The position numbers were made by a program, and so were the translations under genes. From positions 178,557 through 242,556 of the forward strand of contig NZ_SZVW01000016.1 in the NCBI RefSeq assembly GCF_007655005.1: a stretch of DNA of 64,000 bases, written 5' to 3'. Source of the stretch: Streptomyces tibetensis (GTDB lineage: Bacteria > Actinomycetota > Actinomycetes > Streptomycetales > Streptomycetaceae). The notes beneath the pieces are model-generated. The model was not told the origin of the DNA and ran no database searches. It saw only the letters and a program-made list of their open reading frames with translations. Shown here piece after piece: positions 41,592 through 50,904 of this stretch; the stretch's first letter is position 1, and each line of letters opens with the position of its first letter.

Positions 41592-41957
41592 ATGCGACCT
41601 CACCTGCGAGTACGAGCCGCCGCGCTGACCATCGCCGCCGCGCTCGGGAGCTTGGGCTTGATCGCGCCCACGGCCTCCGCGGGCGCCCAGCACCAGTGCA
41701 CGCTCGAGACGAACGCCCATTACTGCTACAACGTTTACGCCGCGAAGGTGTACGACAATTTCAACGGCACCGGCAAGGTCGTCGGATACATGTACACCAC
41801 CTACAGCTGGTTCAGTTGCCGGCTCGACAACGGCGCTTATGTGGGAGGCCCGCACCCGAACCGCTGGTTGCTGACAAAGGCGGACAACGGAGTCTGGGGA
41901 TGGATGAAGGACACGTCCGTCAGCTCCGAGACCGATCCTCTGATCCGCTGCAACTGA
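41592..41957 (+). CDS. Small secreted protein, unknown function
   Basis: 121 residues from ATG 41592, with AGAGGGGGAT upstream. The signal peptide is VRAAALTIAAALGSLGLIAP followed by TASAGA. The mature part has four Cys (QHQCTLETNAHYCYNVY, FSCRLDN, LIRCN) probably forming two disulfides, and aromatic-rich strands (GYMYTTYSWFSC, WLLTKADNGVWGWMKD). This layout resembles small SH3-like or lectin-like secreted proteins of streptomycetes. No named family is recognised. Confidence 0.82.
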   Translation: MRPHLRVRAAALTIAAALGSLGLIAPTASAGAQHQCTLETNAHYCYNVYAAKVYDNFNGTGKVVGYMYTTYSWFSCRLDNGAYVGGPHPNRWLLTKADNGVWGWMKDTSVSSETDPLIRCN

Positions 41958-42326
41958 CACCGCGGTCTCTCCTAACCCGCCACGGGCGGATCTCGACGAG
42001 AGAGGCATCCGCGAACCTCGCCCTCCAGCCGGCTGATGCCTGAAAACCGGGTTCACGTTCGCCGGTCCCTCGACGTCGAGGAGCACCTCGTCGGCTGGGA
42101 CATGAGGTGGCATCCCGGCACCGCCGTCGGTGGTGGCGCTGCCGCCGCCGAGCTCTGTTTCCCCGAGCGTGTACGCACAGGACGCCGTGCAGCGAAACAG
42201 GAGCGTCGACGGGGGCCGGGACGCGCGTGCCGGCTCCTGTGCTCCACTGTGGACTGACGGTACGTCACCGATACCCGGGGGCGCGGCCGTTCCGCTTCCG
42301 GCAGGCCAGGTTCGTTGCGGTGTCAG
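41958..42326. other. Intergenic region with no supported gene
   Basis: 369 bp between convergent genes. No conserved motif, strong hairpin or consistent coding frame was seen on either strand. Confidence 0.4.
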
Positions 42327-42521
42327 TCACTCCTGGTCGTGCTGCCCAACACGTCCCTCGAAGTCCCGGCGCACTGCCGCACCTTCGTCTTCGATCAGCC
42401 CATCCCCATCGGGAAAGTCCAGAACAGTGCCGCAGTGGCTGCACAGCTTCCCGTCCTCGGCGGGCGTGCCGCATGCCTTGCAGAACCGATTGCCCTTCCC
42501 GTTCTCAATCCCCTGTGTCAT
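42327..42521 (-). CDS. Small zinc-ribbon protein
   Basis: 64 residues from ATG 42521, with GGAGA five bases upstream. The sequence FCKACGTPAEDGKLCSHCGT holds two CxxC pairs spaced as in a zinc ribbon. The C-terminal half is acidic (DFPDGDGLIEDEG). Possibly a regulatory or scaffold peptide. No family could be named. Short length makes coding status moderately certain. Confidence 0.55.
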   Translation of the reverse strand: MTQGIENGKGNRFCKACGTPAEDGKLCSHCGTVLDFPDGDGLIEDEGAAVRRDFEGRVGQHDQE

Positions 42522-42714
42522 GACTCTCCGAATGCAGCTTGGAATTGTTGGCTTCGGATGCGGGGTACCCATGACGTTGAGGTCGATTCCGTGACCGGCC
42601 GCGCTGCGGCGCCCAAGCCGTCCCGAGGAGCCAGGCCGTCCCGAGCTGTCCCGAGGCGCAAAGCGGTGCAGCGCGGGCGAAGCACTGCCCATCCATCGGT
42701 CGCCGACACGACGA

Positions 42715-43836
42715 TCAGCCCTCGGCGCCGATGATCCCCCGATCCGGCACGGTGGTACGTCTCAGCGCGAGAGCCGCGATGTCGTCGTCGAGCCTTCCGC
42801 CGCTGTGCCGGAGCAGATCCCGATGCAACTGGTCGAGCAGTTCGCGGGGGTGCTCCAGGTCCTGTCGCCGCATCCAGTCCGGCAACGGGAAGAACCGGCC
42901 CATGTGGTCCCGGGTCTCCGATACGCCGTCCGTGTAGAGCAGCAACTGCTCACCCGGGGCGAAGGAGACGATGTCGACCCAGTAGCGGTCACCGATGATC
43001 GATGCGAGGTTGAGGGGCGGGGAGGGGATGGTGGGCTCCAGGACCCGGACCTTCCCGGAATGCGCGATCAGCGGCGGGGGGTGCCCGCAGTTCAGAAGTC
43101 GTAGCCGGCCGCCGCCGTGCGGGATCTCGGCGAGGAGAGCGGTGGCGAAGTGCTCGGGCTGGTCCTGGACGGGAAACGCGGCGCTGTGGCGTGTGACGGT
43201 GGTCTCCAGGCGGTGGACGATGCCCTGCAGGTCCGGCTCGTCGTAGGCGGCCTCCCTGAAGCAGCTGATCACCGCCGAGGCCGCCCCCACCGCTGACAGA
43301 CCTTTGCCCCGTACGTCACCGATGAGCAGCCGGACCCCGTGCGGAGTACCGATCGCCTCGTAGAAATCACCGCCGATCCGCGCTTGTTCCTGAGCTGCCA
43401 GATACAGCGACTCGATCTCGACGCCCTCGATGCGGCGCGGCAGCGGGCGCAGCAGCACCGTCTGGGCCGCGTCGGCCACAAGCCGGACCTGGAAGAGCGT
43501 CTCCTCCCGCTGAAGTCGGACATGACTGCCGTATGCGGCCGCCAGGGTGACCGCGATGATCGCGGCCGACGTGTACGGCGTTCCCAGATCGGTGTGGAAG
43601 AAGCTGAGGACGATCATGAGCACGAGGCAGAAGGCCCCCAGGACCATCGTGGGGAGCACGGGCCACATGGCGGCCGCGAGGGCGGGCGCGACGGGAAGAA
43701 GACGGCTGAACGCGATCTCCCTGGGGGTGGAGAACGCCAGGCCGGCGATGAGAACGGTCAGGATGAGGGGCGCCAGCCGGGCAGCTTCCCATCGGCCGCT
43801 GTAGGCGGGGCGACGACGCCACGGCCGTGCAGACAT
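42715..43836 (-). CDS. Membrane-bound PP2C-type (SpoIIE-like) protein phosphatase
   Basis: 373 residues from ATG 43836 (a GTG at 43842 is possible). Residues 20-110 hold about three membrane spans (APLILTVLIAGLAF, LPVAPALAAAMWPVLPTMVL, SAAIIAVTLAAAYG). Residues 145-365 are a complete PP2C/SpoIIE phosphatase: ARIGGDFYEAI, LLIGDVRGKGLSAVGAASAV, LLNCGHPPPLIA, LLLYTDGVSETRD and GRLDDDIAALALR. Such enzymes dephosphorylate anti-sigma-factor antagonists. No ribosome site is visible, and TAAGAT lies about 15 bases before the start, so a leaderless mRNA is possible. Divergent from a second SpoIIE-type phosphatase. Confidence 0.9.
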   Translation of the reverse strand: MSARPWRRRPAYSGRWEAARLAPLILTVLIAGLAFSTPREIAFSRLLPVAPALAAAMWPVLPTMVLGAFCLVLMIVLSFFHTDLGTPYTSAAIIAVTLAAAYGSHVRLQREETLFQVRLVADAAQTVLLRPLPRRIEGVEIESLYLAAQEQARIGGDFYEAIGTPHGVRLLIGDVRGKGLSAVGAASAVISCFREAAYDEPDLQGIVHRLETTVTRHSAAFPVQDQPEHFATALLAEIPHGGGRLRLLNCGHPPPLIAHSGKVRVLEPTIPSPPLNLASIIGDRYWVDIVSFAPGEQLLLYTDGVSETRDHMGRFFPLPDWMRRQDLEHPRELLDQLHRDLLRHSGGRLDDDIAALALRRTTVPDRGIIGAEG

Positions 43837-43854
43837 GATCACAAAAGTATCTTA

Positions 43855-43872
43855 TCGGTCGAATCGGTCGGA
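43855..43872. promoter_or_regulatory. 9-bp direct repeat in the promoter gap between two phosphatase genes
   Basis: TCGGTCGAA (43855-43863) is followed directly by TCGGTCGGA (43864-43872). The repeat lies just upstream of the minus-strand PP2C gene and in the divergent promoter region of the SpoIIE sensor gene. A shared regulator could bind here. Weak evidence. Confidence 0.3.
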
Positions 43873-44034
43873 GGGTGTGGAAGGATCATGCGCGCATGGG
43901 AATGTGCGAGGGTCGGCCAGGTCCCGAGGAGATCCGAGGCGACGCGACGCACGGCCGCGCAGACGCCCCAGGTCGGCCGAACAGGAATCGGGCGCGCCCT
44001 GGCCACTTGGGATCACCGGTGTTAGAAAGGTCGC

Positions 44035-46704
44035 ATGGCGAGTCTTTTCGCCCGTCTTCGACACCTGTCGGTCAAGCGTCTGTTCAGCAAGAGCACGCGG
44101 ACTGTAGCCGGGCAGGTGTTGGTTTTCCAGGTGGCTCTGGTAGTGCTGCTCGTGGCCTGCGGCGTCTTCGCCCTCATCCTGCAGTCGGAGCGGGACAGCA
44201 GCGCCGAGGCCAGGCGCCGCTCCACGGCCGTGGCGCAGACCTTCGCGCACTCGCCGGGTGTCCTGGCGGCATTGCAGACCCCGGATCCCAGCAGGATTCT
44301 CCAGCCGCTCACCGAGGCGGCACGCCGGGCCGCCGACGTCGACTTCATCGTGGTCATGGACACCACGGGCATCCGGTACACGCATCCCTTGCCGGACCGC
44401 ATCGGAAAACGGTTCGTGGGCGAGATCGGGCCGTCGCTGGCAGGGAAGGTCTACGTGGAGAGCGTCGACGGCCCGCTCGGTCGCGAGGTGCAGGCCACGG
44501 TCCCGATCAAGGACGCCGACAGCGAGGTGGTGGGCCTGGTCTCGGCCGGGATGAAGGTCAAGAACGTCGAAAGCCAGTTGAACCAGCAACTACCGATCAT
44601 CCTGGGCGCCGGGGCGGGAGCGCTCGCGTTGTCGGCCGGAGTGACGGCACTGGTGGGCCGGCGGCTGCGGCGGCAGACACACAGCCTTGCCCCGGACGAG
44701 ATGGCCCTGATGTACGAGCACCACGACACTGTGCTCCACTCCGTCAAGGAAGGGGTGCTGATCGTGGCCGCCGACGGGCGGCTGATGCTGGCGAACGACG
44801 AGGCCAGACGGCTGCTGGAGCTGCCCCCGGACATCAAGGGGCGGCTCGTCTCGGACCTGCCGGGCCTCGATCCCGACATGAAGGCGCTGGTCGCCTCCGG
44901 ACGCGAGGCGACCGACGAGGTGCACCTCGCGGGAGAGCGGTTGCTCGCGGTCAACCAGCGGCCCACAGGGCGCGAGGGAGGGCCCAGGGAAACGGTGGTG
45001 ACACTACGCGACTCCACCGAGTTGCAGGCGGTGACGGGCAGGGCGGAGGTCGCCCGGGAGCGGCTCAGGCTGCTGTACGACGCCGGACTCCACATCGGTA
45101 CCAGCCTGGACGTGCTGCGCACCGCCGACGAGCTGGCGCGAGTCCCCATTCCGCGCTTCGCGGACTTCGTCACCGTGGACCTGGCCGACGCCGTCCTGCA
45201 CGGCGAGGAGCCTGCCCCCACGGGTACGGCCATGCGACGCGCCGCCGTGTCCGGCATCGTGGACGACCATCCGCTCACCGAGCAGGGCCGGCTCTTCGAT
45301 TACCTTCCGTCCACGCCGCAGGCGCGCGGCTACGGCAGCGGCCGCTCCCAACTGGTGAGGGATCTGCCGACCGCAACGGGCTGGCGCGTGCAGGACCCGG
45401 AACGGGCCAAGGCGATCATCGACTACGGCATCCACTCCCTCATCACAGCGCCCATTCAGGCCCGTGGCGTCGTGCTGGGCATGGCCACCTTCTGGCGTAC
45501 GCAGCAGCATGAGCGTTTCAACGAGGAGGACGTGTCGCTGGCGGAGGAGTTGGTGGCCCGTGCCGCGATCAGCATCGACAATGCCCGCCGCTACACCCGC
45601 GAGCACGCCCTGGCGGTCACCCTCCAGCGCAGCCTGCTGCCGCAGGCCATGCCCGAGCAGAACGCCCTCGACATCGCCTACCGCTACCTCCCCGCCCAGT
45701 CGGGCGTGGGCGGGGACTGGTTCGACGTGATTCCCATGCCGGGCAGCCGGGTGGCACTGGCCGTCGGCGATGTGGTCGGCCACGGCCTCCACGCCGCCGC
45801 AACGATGGGACGGCTGCGCACGGCGGTGCACAACTTCTCCGCCCTCGACCTGCCCCCCGACGAGCTGCTGAGCCATCTGGACGACCTGGTCGGAAGCATC
45901 GACCAGAGCGAGACCGCGGAGAGCGCGGCTGGCGTCGTGGGCGCCACCTGCCTGTACGGGATCTACGACCCCGTGACGCGCCGTTACGTCGTGGCGCGGG
46001 CGGGACATCTGGCGCCCGCGCTGGTCCGTCCCGACGGAACCGTCACCTTTCCGGACGTGCCCGCCGGTCCACCGCTGGGCCTCGGCGGCATGCCGTTCCG
46101 GACCGCGGAGCTGTGCCTCGCTGAGGGCACCCAGCTCGTCCTGTACACGGACGGCCTCATCGAGGACCGCAGGCGCGACCTGGACGTGGGAATGGAGCTG
46201 CTGCGCGAGGCGCTCACCGGCAACCCCGGCCGGCCACCCGAGGAGACCTGTCAGGACGTGCTGGACAGTGTGCTTCCCGGCCGCCCCAAGGACGACGTCG
46301 CCCTGCTCGTCGCCCGCACGCGGCAACTGCCGCCCGACCGGGTCGCCGACTGGGACGTGCCACCCGACCCCGCCGCCGTCGCGGGTATGCGCGACGCTGT
46401 GTCCCAAAGGCTCGACGCCTGGGGCCTGGCGGAGCTCGGCTTCACCATGGAGCTCATCCTGAGTGAGCTGATCACCAACGCCATCCGCTACGGCTCCGGG
46501 CCGATCCATGTACGGCTGATCCGCGACCGCACGCTGATCTGCGAGGTCGCCGACGGCAGCAGCACCTCACCCCATCTGCGCTACGCCGCGACGACGGACG
46601 AGGGTGGCCGGGGCCTGTTCCTGGTGTCGCAGATGGCCGAGCGCTGGGGCACCCGGTACACCCCGCAAGGCAAGGTGATCTGGGCCGAACAGGCTCTGCC
46701 CTAG
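44035..46704 (+). CDS. Multidomain sensor phosphatase: Cache, PAS, GAF, SpoIIE phosphatase and HATPase
   Basis: 889 residues from ATG 44035. Two membrane spans (about 27-49 and 187-209) enclose an extracytoplasmic Cache-like sensor (DVDFIVVMDTTGIRYTHPLP and GREVQATVPIKDADSEVVGL). Inside follow a PAS domain (about 229-330, VKEGVLIVAADGRLMLANDE), a GAF-like domain (about 345-520), a SpoIIE/PP2C domain (about 545-765: VGGDWFDVIP, VGDVVGHGLHAAATMG, YTDGLIEDR, KDDVALLVAR) and an anti-sigma-type HATPase (about 775-889: LILSELITNAIRYGSGP, DEGGRGLFLVSQMAE). It can thus both phosphorylate and dephosphorylate an STAS antagonist. Signal unknown. Confidence 0.94.
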   Translation: MASLFARLRHLSVKRLFSKSTRTVAGQVLVFQVALVVLLVACGVFALILQSERDSSAEARRRSTAVAQTFAHSPGVLAALQTPDPSRILQPLTEAARRAADVDFIVVMDTTGIRYTHPLPDRIGKRFVGEIGPSLAGKVYVESVDGPLGREVQATVPIKDADSEVVGLVSAGMKVKNVESQLNQQLPIILGAGAGALALSAGVTALVGRRLRRQTHSLAPDEMALMYEHHDTVLHSVKEGVLIVAADGRLMLANDEARRLLELPPDIKGRLVSDLPGLDPDMKALVASGREATDEVHLAGERLLAVNQRPTGREGGPRETVVTLRDSTELQAVTGRAEVARERLRLLYDAGLHIGTSLDVLRTADELARVPIPRFADFVTVDLADAVLHGEEPAPTGTAMRRAAVSGIVDDHPLTEQGRLFDYLPSTPQARGYGSGRSQLVRDLPTATGWRVQDPERAKAIIDYGIHSLITAPIQARGVVLGMATFWRTQQHERFNEEDVSLAEELVARAAISIDNARRYTREHALAVTLQRSLLPQAMPEQNALDIAYRYLPAQSGVGGDWFDVIPMPGSRVALAVGDVVGHGLHAAATMGRLRTAVHNFSALDLPPDELLSHLDDLVGSIDQSETAESAAGVVGATCLYGIYDPVTRRYVVARAGHLAPALVRPDGTVTFPDVPAGPPLGLGGMPFRTAELCLAEGTQLVLYTDGLIEDRRRDLDVGMELLREALTGNPGRPPEETCQDVLDSVLPGRPKDDVALLVARTRQLPPDRVADWDVPPDPAAVAGMRDAVSQRLDAWGLAELGFTMELILSELITNAIRYGSGPIHVRLIRDRTLICEVADGSSTSPHLRYAATTDEGGRGLFLVSQMAERWGTRYTPQGKVIWAEQALP

Positions 46705-47041
46705 CTCCGGTGCCGGGGATGCCGCTTCAGGCGTGACAGCGCTGCACGCCGCCAGTCCTCGGTGCACCGGGCGCAGGCGCTGACCTGTTGGCATCGGCGG
46801 TTGCAACCCGTGCCCAAGAACGCCGTCGATCGGGACGCCAACCTGTGACGGCGTCGACTCGGCATCGAGTGAGGTGTCGTGACATCTGCAAGCGGCGCGG
46901 AACTGCCATACAGAGGCTGGGTGTGCGCCGCCAGCGGGCCAAGTGGTGTGCCATCAGGCCAAGTTGCGTCTGCCGCCTTCCGGGATTGTTGTCTCGCCCA
47001 TATCCTCGTGCGGCCGACGTTACCAACGGTAAGGGGTGGCG
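46705..47041. other. Intergenic region with no supported gene
   Basis: 337 bp between the sensor phosphatase and the flavoprotein gene. No gene, repeat or strong hairpin was recognised. A promoter for the flavoprotein gene is expected near its right end. Confidence 0.4.
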
Positions 47042-48805
47042 ATGAGTGGCACCACGCGCAGAGAGTTCCTGGGCACTGCCGCGGCCGCCGGCGGCGGGTC
47101 AGCCCTCGCAGCCCCAGAAGCGGCATCGGCCGAGAACGCCTCCACACCGCAGACCGTGGCGGTCCTGGGCGGCGGCGTCGCCGGGCTCACGGCCGCACAC
47201 GAACTCGCCGAGCGCGGCTTCCGGGTAACGGTCTACGAACGCAAGGCACTTGGCGGCAAGGCCCGCAGCATGGACGTGCCGGACAGTGGCACGGGCGGCC
47301 GGCGTCCCCTGCCGGGCGAGCACGGCTTCCGCTTCATCCCCGGCATCTACCACAATCTGCCCGACACGATGCGGCGCATCCCGTTCCCCGGCAACCCGGG
47401 CGGCGTTCACGACAACCTCGTCGCCCCGAAGGAGATGCTGTTCGTCAGGTCGGGCGGCCGTGAGGACATCCGGATCCCGCTGCCCTGGCCCGACAACACA
47501 CCGGCCGAACTCACCCCCGACGAAATCCGCCGCGCCTTCACCGCCGTTCTGGACACTGCCTTCAACCTCCCCCTTCACGAAGCCCTCTACTTCGCCAACC
47601 GCTTCCTGGTCTTTCTCACCAGCTGCGACCAGCGCCGCGACACCGTATGGGAGCGAACGCCCTGGTGGGACTTCGTGCGGGCCGGACGGATGTCCTACGA
47701 CTACCAACGGGTCCTTGCCGTCGGCATCACCCGCAACATCGTGGCCACCAAAGCGGAGGAGGCCAGCACTCGTACGGTCGGCACCCTGCTGGAGGCCTTC
47801 GCCTTCAACCTCCTCGGACGGGGCGCGGACGGACCACTGGACCGGATCCTCAACGCCCCCACCAACGAGGCATGGATCGACCCCTGGGTAACTTACCTGC
47901 GGTCACTCGGGGTCGAGTTCCGCGTCGGCTGGACCGTACGGGACCTGGCCCTGGACGCGGATGCGATCGCCGGAGCCGTCGTGGAGGACCGCTCCGGCGT
48001 GCGCCGGACCGTCACCGCCGACCACTACATCTCGGCGATGCCCGTCGAGCACGCCCGCCGCACATGGAACTCCGCCGTCCGCGCAGCCGACCCCCAGCTG
48101 GCCGCGTGCGACCGCCTGGAGACGGACTGGATGACGGGCATTCAGTTCTACCTGACCGAACGCATGCCGATCGTGCACGGCCACCTCGACCTCATCGACT
48201 CCCCGTGGTCGCTGACCGCGATCGCCCAGGCCCAGCACTGGCCCCGCCGCGACTTCCCGGCCGATTACGGCGACGGTACGGTCGCGGACTGCCTGTCCGT
48301 GGACGTCTCCGAGTGGGACCGCCCCGGCATCCTGTACGGCAAGACCGCCAAGCAGTGCACCCGGACCGAAGTCGCACGCGAGGTGTGGGCGCAGCTCAAG
48401 GCGTCGCTCAACGACAGCGGCCGTACGGTCCTGAAGGACTCCGTGCTGCACTCCTGGTTCCTCGACCCCGCTGTCGACGGACTCGGCACGCCGCATCCCG
48501 TCAACGACGAACAGCTGCTCATCCACCCGGTGGGCACCTTCCATCACCGCCCGCGATCGGCCACGAAGATTCCCAACCTCTTCCTGGCCGGCGACTACGT
48601 GTCAGTACCCATCGACCTCGCCACCATGGAGGGCGCCAATTCCTCGGCCCGGCAGGCTGTCAACGCCCTGCTGGACCGATGCGGATCCACCGCACAGCGC
48701 TGCACCGTGACCCCCCTGTACCGAGCCCCCGAACTGGAGCCCCTCAGACGCCACGACCGCACCCGCTACCTCCTCGGTCTGCCGAATGCCTTCGACATCG
48801 GCTGA
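47042..48805 (+). CDS. Tat-exported FAD-dependent oxidoreductase (hydroxysqualene dehydroxylase/HpnE-like)
   Basis: 587 residues from ATG 47042, six bases after a GTG in the same frame; AAGGGG lies upstream. The N-terminus GTTRREFLGTAAAAGG is a twin-arginine signal. The FAD-binding motif VAVLGGGVAGLTAAHELAER is followed by YERKALGGKARSMDVP and LPGEHGFRFIPGIYHNLPDT. This is the amine-oxidase/phytoene-desaturase-like superfamily, closest in layout to HpnE. The C-terminus NLFLAGDYVSVPIDLATMEG closes the FAD site. HpnE acts on squalene precursors, but no hopanoid genes are adjacent, so the substrate is open. Single gene. Confidence 0.88.
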   Translation: MSGTTRREFLGTAAAAGGGSALAAPEAASAENASTPQTVAVLGGGVAGLTAAHELAERGFRVTVYERKALGGKARSMDVPDSGTGGRRPLPGEHGFRFIPGIYHNLPDTMRRIPFPGNPGGVHDNLVAPKEMLFVRSGGREDIRIPLPWPDNTPAELTPDEIRRAFTAVLDTAFNLPLHEALYFANRFLVFLTSCDQRRDTVWERTPWWDFVRAGRMSYDYQRVLAVGITRNIVATKAEEASTRTVGTLLEAFAFNLLGRGADGPLDRILNAPTNEAWIDPWVTYLRSLGVEFRVGWTVRDLALDADAIAGAVVEDRSGVRRTVTADHYISAMPVEHARRTWNSAVRAADPQLAACDRLETDWMTGIQFYLTERMPIVHGHLDLIDSPWSLTAIAQAQHWPRRDFPADYGDGTVADCLSVDVSEWDRPGILYGKTAKQCTRTEVAREVWAQLKASLNDSGRTVLKDSVLHSWFLDPAVDGLGTPHPVNDEQLLIHPVGTFHHRPRSATKIPNLFLAGDYVSVPIDLATMEGANSSARQAVNALLDRCGSTAQRCTVTPLYRAPELEPLRRHDRTRYLLGLPNAFDIG

Positions 48806-48998
48806 AGGCCATTGCGGCCCGGCAATTCTCTCCAGCACAGAGCAGCGGCCACCGAGCCGGTCGGCTGTTCGGTGAACGTGGAGGACGCACAACGCGCCGC
48901 GCCGAGAGGGATGCCCGGCCGCCCGCCGCAGGCCCCGAGCGTCTTGTTCCCGCACCTTCGTATGATCTCTCCCCGTTGCGAAGAAGCGGGGGTGGGCA

Positions 48999-49436
48999 GT
49001 GTCGCGGAACGGTCAGCACGGCCGGAGGAGAAACGAGGACGGCGAGAAGGAAGGCTGCTGCGCGGCCACGCTCGACACACTGACGCACCCGTGTTGCTGC
49101 GGCGGCGCGTGGTCCCAGGCGGCGGCCCTGTGGCTCACGCTGCTGCGCCCCTCGCTCACCGCCGGTCACGGCGCCGACCCGGCCGCGCCCCCGCCGCGCG
49201 GCCGGTTGGCCGCCGCGATGTACCGGTCCGTGCGGCACTACCGCGTCGCGGTCAGCCCGACCCGGCCGCCGTGCTGCCCGTACGCCCCGAGCTGCTCCAC
49301 GTACGCCGTCCAGGCACTCCACCACCACGGCGCCCTCCGCGGCGGCCGGCTGATCCTTGCACGCCTGCTGCGCTGCCGCCCCGGCGCGGCCCGGCACCGC
49401 GCCTACCAGGACCCGGTACCGCCGCGCCGTCACTGA
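48999..49436 (+). CDS. YidD-family membrane protein insertion efficiency factor-like protein
   Basis: 145 residues from GTG 48999. The C-terminal half is YidD-like: YRSVRHYRVAVSPTRPPCCP, YAPSCSTYAVQALHHHGALR, ILARLLRCRPGA and a final DPVPPRRH, with the conserved CxxxPSCSxYA Cys pair. YidD helps YidC insert membrane proteins. The N-terminal 60 residues are unusual: two Cys clusters (GCCAATLDT and HPCCCGGAW) and a hydrophobic stretch, so this may be a divergent paralogue. It is not near rnpA or yidC, where the main copy usually lies. Confidence 0.8.
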   Translation: MSRNGQHGRRRNEDGEKEGCCAATLDTLTHPCCCGGAWSQAAALWLTLLRPSLTAGHGADPAAPPPRGRLAAAMYRSVRHYRVAVSPTRPPCCPYAPSCSTYAVQALHHHGALRGGRLILARLLRCRPGAARHRAYQDPVPPRRH

Positions 49437-49526
49437 CGGACACGCCGACCACCCGGGGAGTTCAAGGACGATCGACCAACGCGAGCAGTACCGAACGCTC
49501 ACCACCGGACCAGGTCACAGACACGC

Positions 49527-49543
49527 GGCCGATGGGGACGGCC
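49527..49543. terminator. Short hairpin between convergent genes
   Basis: GGCCG (49527-49531), a seven-base loop, and CGGCC (49539-49543) lie four bases beyond the end of the potD-like gene and 90 bp after the YidD-like gene. It could end transcription of the potD-like gene. The stem is short. Confidence 0.35.
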
Positions 49544-49547
49544 CTCC

Positions 49548-50735
49548 TCACAATCCCGCGATCTGATTCCACCGTTTGCCGAACTCCACGCGCTCGTCCG
49601 GGTCGACGTCCCGTGCGACGGCGAGCCTGCTGCGCATCTCCTCGTCAGGGAAGATCAACGGGTTCTCGGCGAGGGCGGCGCTCGCCTCGTCCTGAGCAGA
49701 GGCAAGGACGTCCCGGGCGGCGGGGACCGGGCAGACGTAGTTGACCCAGGCGGCCAGCTCGGCGGCGACCTCCGGATCGTAGTAGTAGTCGATGAGCCGC
49801 TCCGCATTCGCTTTGTGGCGGGCGAGGTCGGGAATCATCAGCGACTCGGACCACAGCTCGGCGCCTTCTTCGGGGACGACGAATTGGATGTCCGGATCGT
49901 CCGCCTGGAGCTGGATCACATCTCCCGAGTACGCCTGGCATGCCAGGACGTCGCCACTGGACAGGTCCTTGATGTAGTCATTGCCCGTGAAGCGACGGAT
50001 CTGTCCCGCCTTCACCTGCTGCTCCACCTGGTCACAGACGGTGTGGAAGTCGTCGGCCGTCCACCGGGTGATGTCGACGCCGTTGCCCTGCATCAGCAGC
50101 GCGAACGCTTCGTCCAGACCGGACAGCAGTGTGACCCGGCCCTTCAGGTCGCTCGCCCACAGATCCGACACCTGCCGTATCTCCCGGCCGGTCCTGCGCC
50201 GGTTGTACACGATGCCGGTGATGCCGGACTGCCACGGCACCGTGCACGTGCGCCCGGGGTCGAACGCGGGCGACCGCAACTGCGGGTCGAGGTACCGGGT
50301 CACGTTCGGCTGCCGGGCTCGGTCCATCTCCTGCACCCAGCCGAGCCGCACGAACCGTGCGCTCATCCAGTCGCTGACGACGATCAGATCGCGGCCGGTG
50401 GGCTGATGGTTCATCAGCGCGGGGCTGATCTTGCCGAAGAACTCGTCGTTGTCGTTGATCTCCTCGACGTACTCGACGGAGATTCCTGTGCGTTTCTCGA
50501 AGGCCTCAAGGGTGGGCCGCCGCGAGGGACGCTCGTCATCGGTGTCGATGTACAGCGGCCAGTTCGCCCAGTTCAGCCGCTGATCGGTGGAGGACAGATC
50601 CACGGCGGCGCGGTCTTCGGGGCGTACATACGCGGCCGGGACACCACACCCGGTGAGTCCACCGAGCACCGCGCCGGAGCCCAGCGCGCGCAGCAGCGTA
50701 CGGCGGGAGAGCGGAGGGATCGTCTTCAGGGGCAT
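49548..50735 (-). CDS. PotD-like polyamine ABC transporter substrate-binding lipoprotein
   Basis: 395 residues from ATG 50735. The N-terminus SRRTLLRALGSGAVLGGLTG followed by Cys combines a twin-arginine motif with a lipobox, so this is a Tat lipoprotein. The binding-protein fold is shown by RLNWANWPLYIDTDDE, VEYVEEINDNDEFFGKISPA, LIVVSDWMSARFVRLGW, VPWQSGITGIVYNRRRTGRE and PDIQFVVPEEGAELWSESLM. These match spermidine/putrescine binding proteins. No permease or ATPase gene is adjacent, so it must work with a transporter encoded elsewhere or act alone. Confidence 0.92.
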   Translation of the reverse strand: MPLKTIPPLSRRTLLRALGSGAVLGGLTGCGVPAAYVRPEDRAAVDLSSTDQRLNWANWPLYIDTDDERPSRRPTLEAFEKRTGISVEYVEEINDNDEFFGKISPALMNHQPTGRDLIVVSDWMSARFVRLGWVQEMDRARQPNVTRYLDPQLRSPAFDPGRTCTVPWQSGITGIVYNRRRTGREIRQVSDLWASDLKGRVTLLSGLDEAFALLMQGNGVDITRWTADDFHTVCDQVEQQVKAGQIRRFTGNDYIKDLSSGDVLACQAYSGDVIQLQADDPDIQFVVPEEGAELWSESLMIPDLARHKANAERLIDYYYDPEVAAELAAWVNYVCPVPAARDVLASAQDEASAALAENPLIFPDEEMRSRLAVARDVDPDERVEFGKRWNQIAGL

Positions 50736-50904
50736 TGGGGCAGCATGCCGCGCCTGCTGGCGACCGGACAATCGACACACGTCACGGTGGTGACCGTGGG
50801 ATCGAAGGGGCTCCAAGCCGAGGGGTTGTTATGACCGCTGTCATGACGGATGCTGCCTCTTGGTGTCGCCGCAGCCGAGCAGGACGAGCCGGGAGGGCCC
50901 GAAA

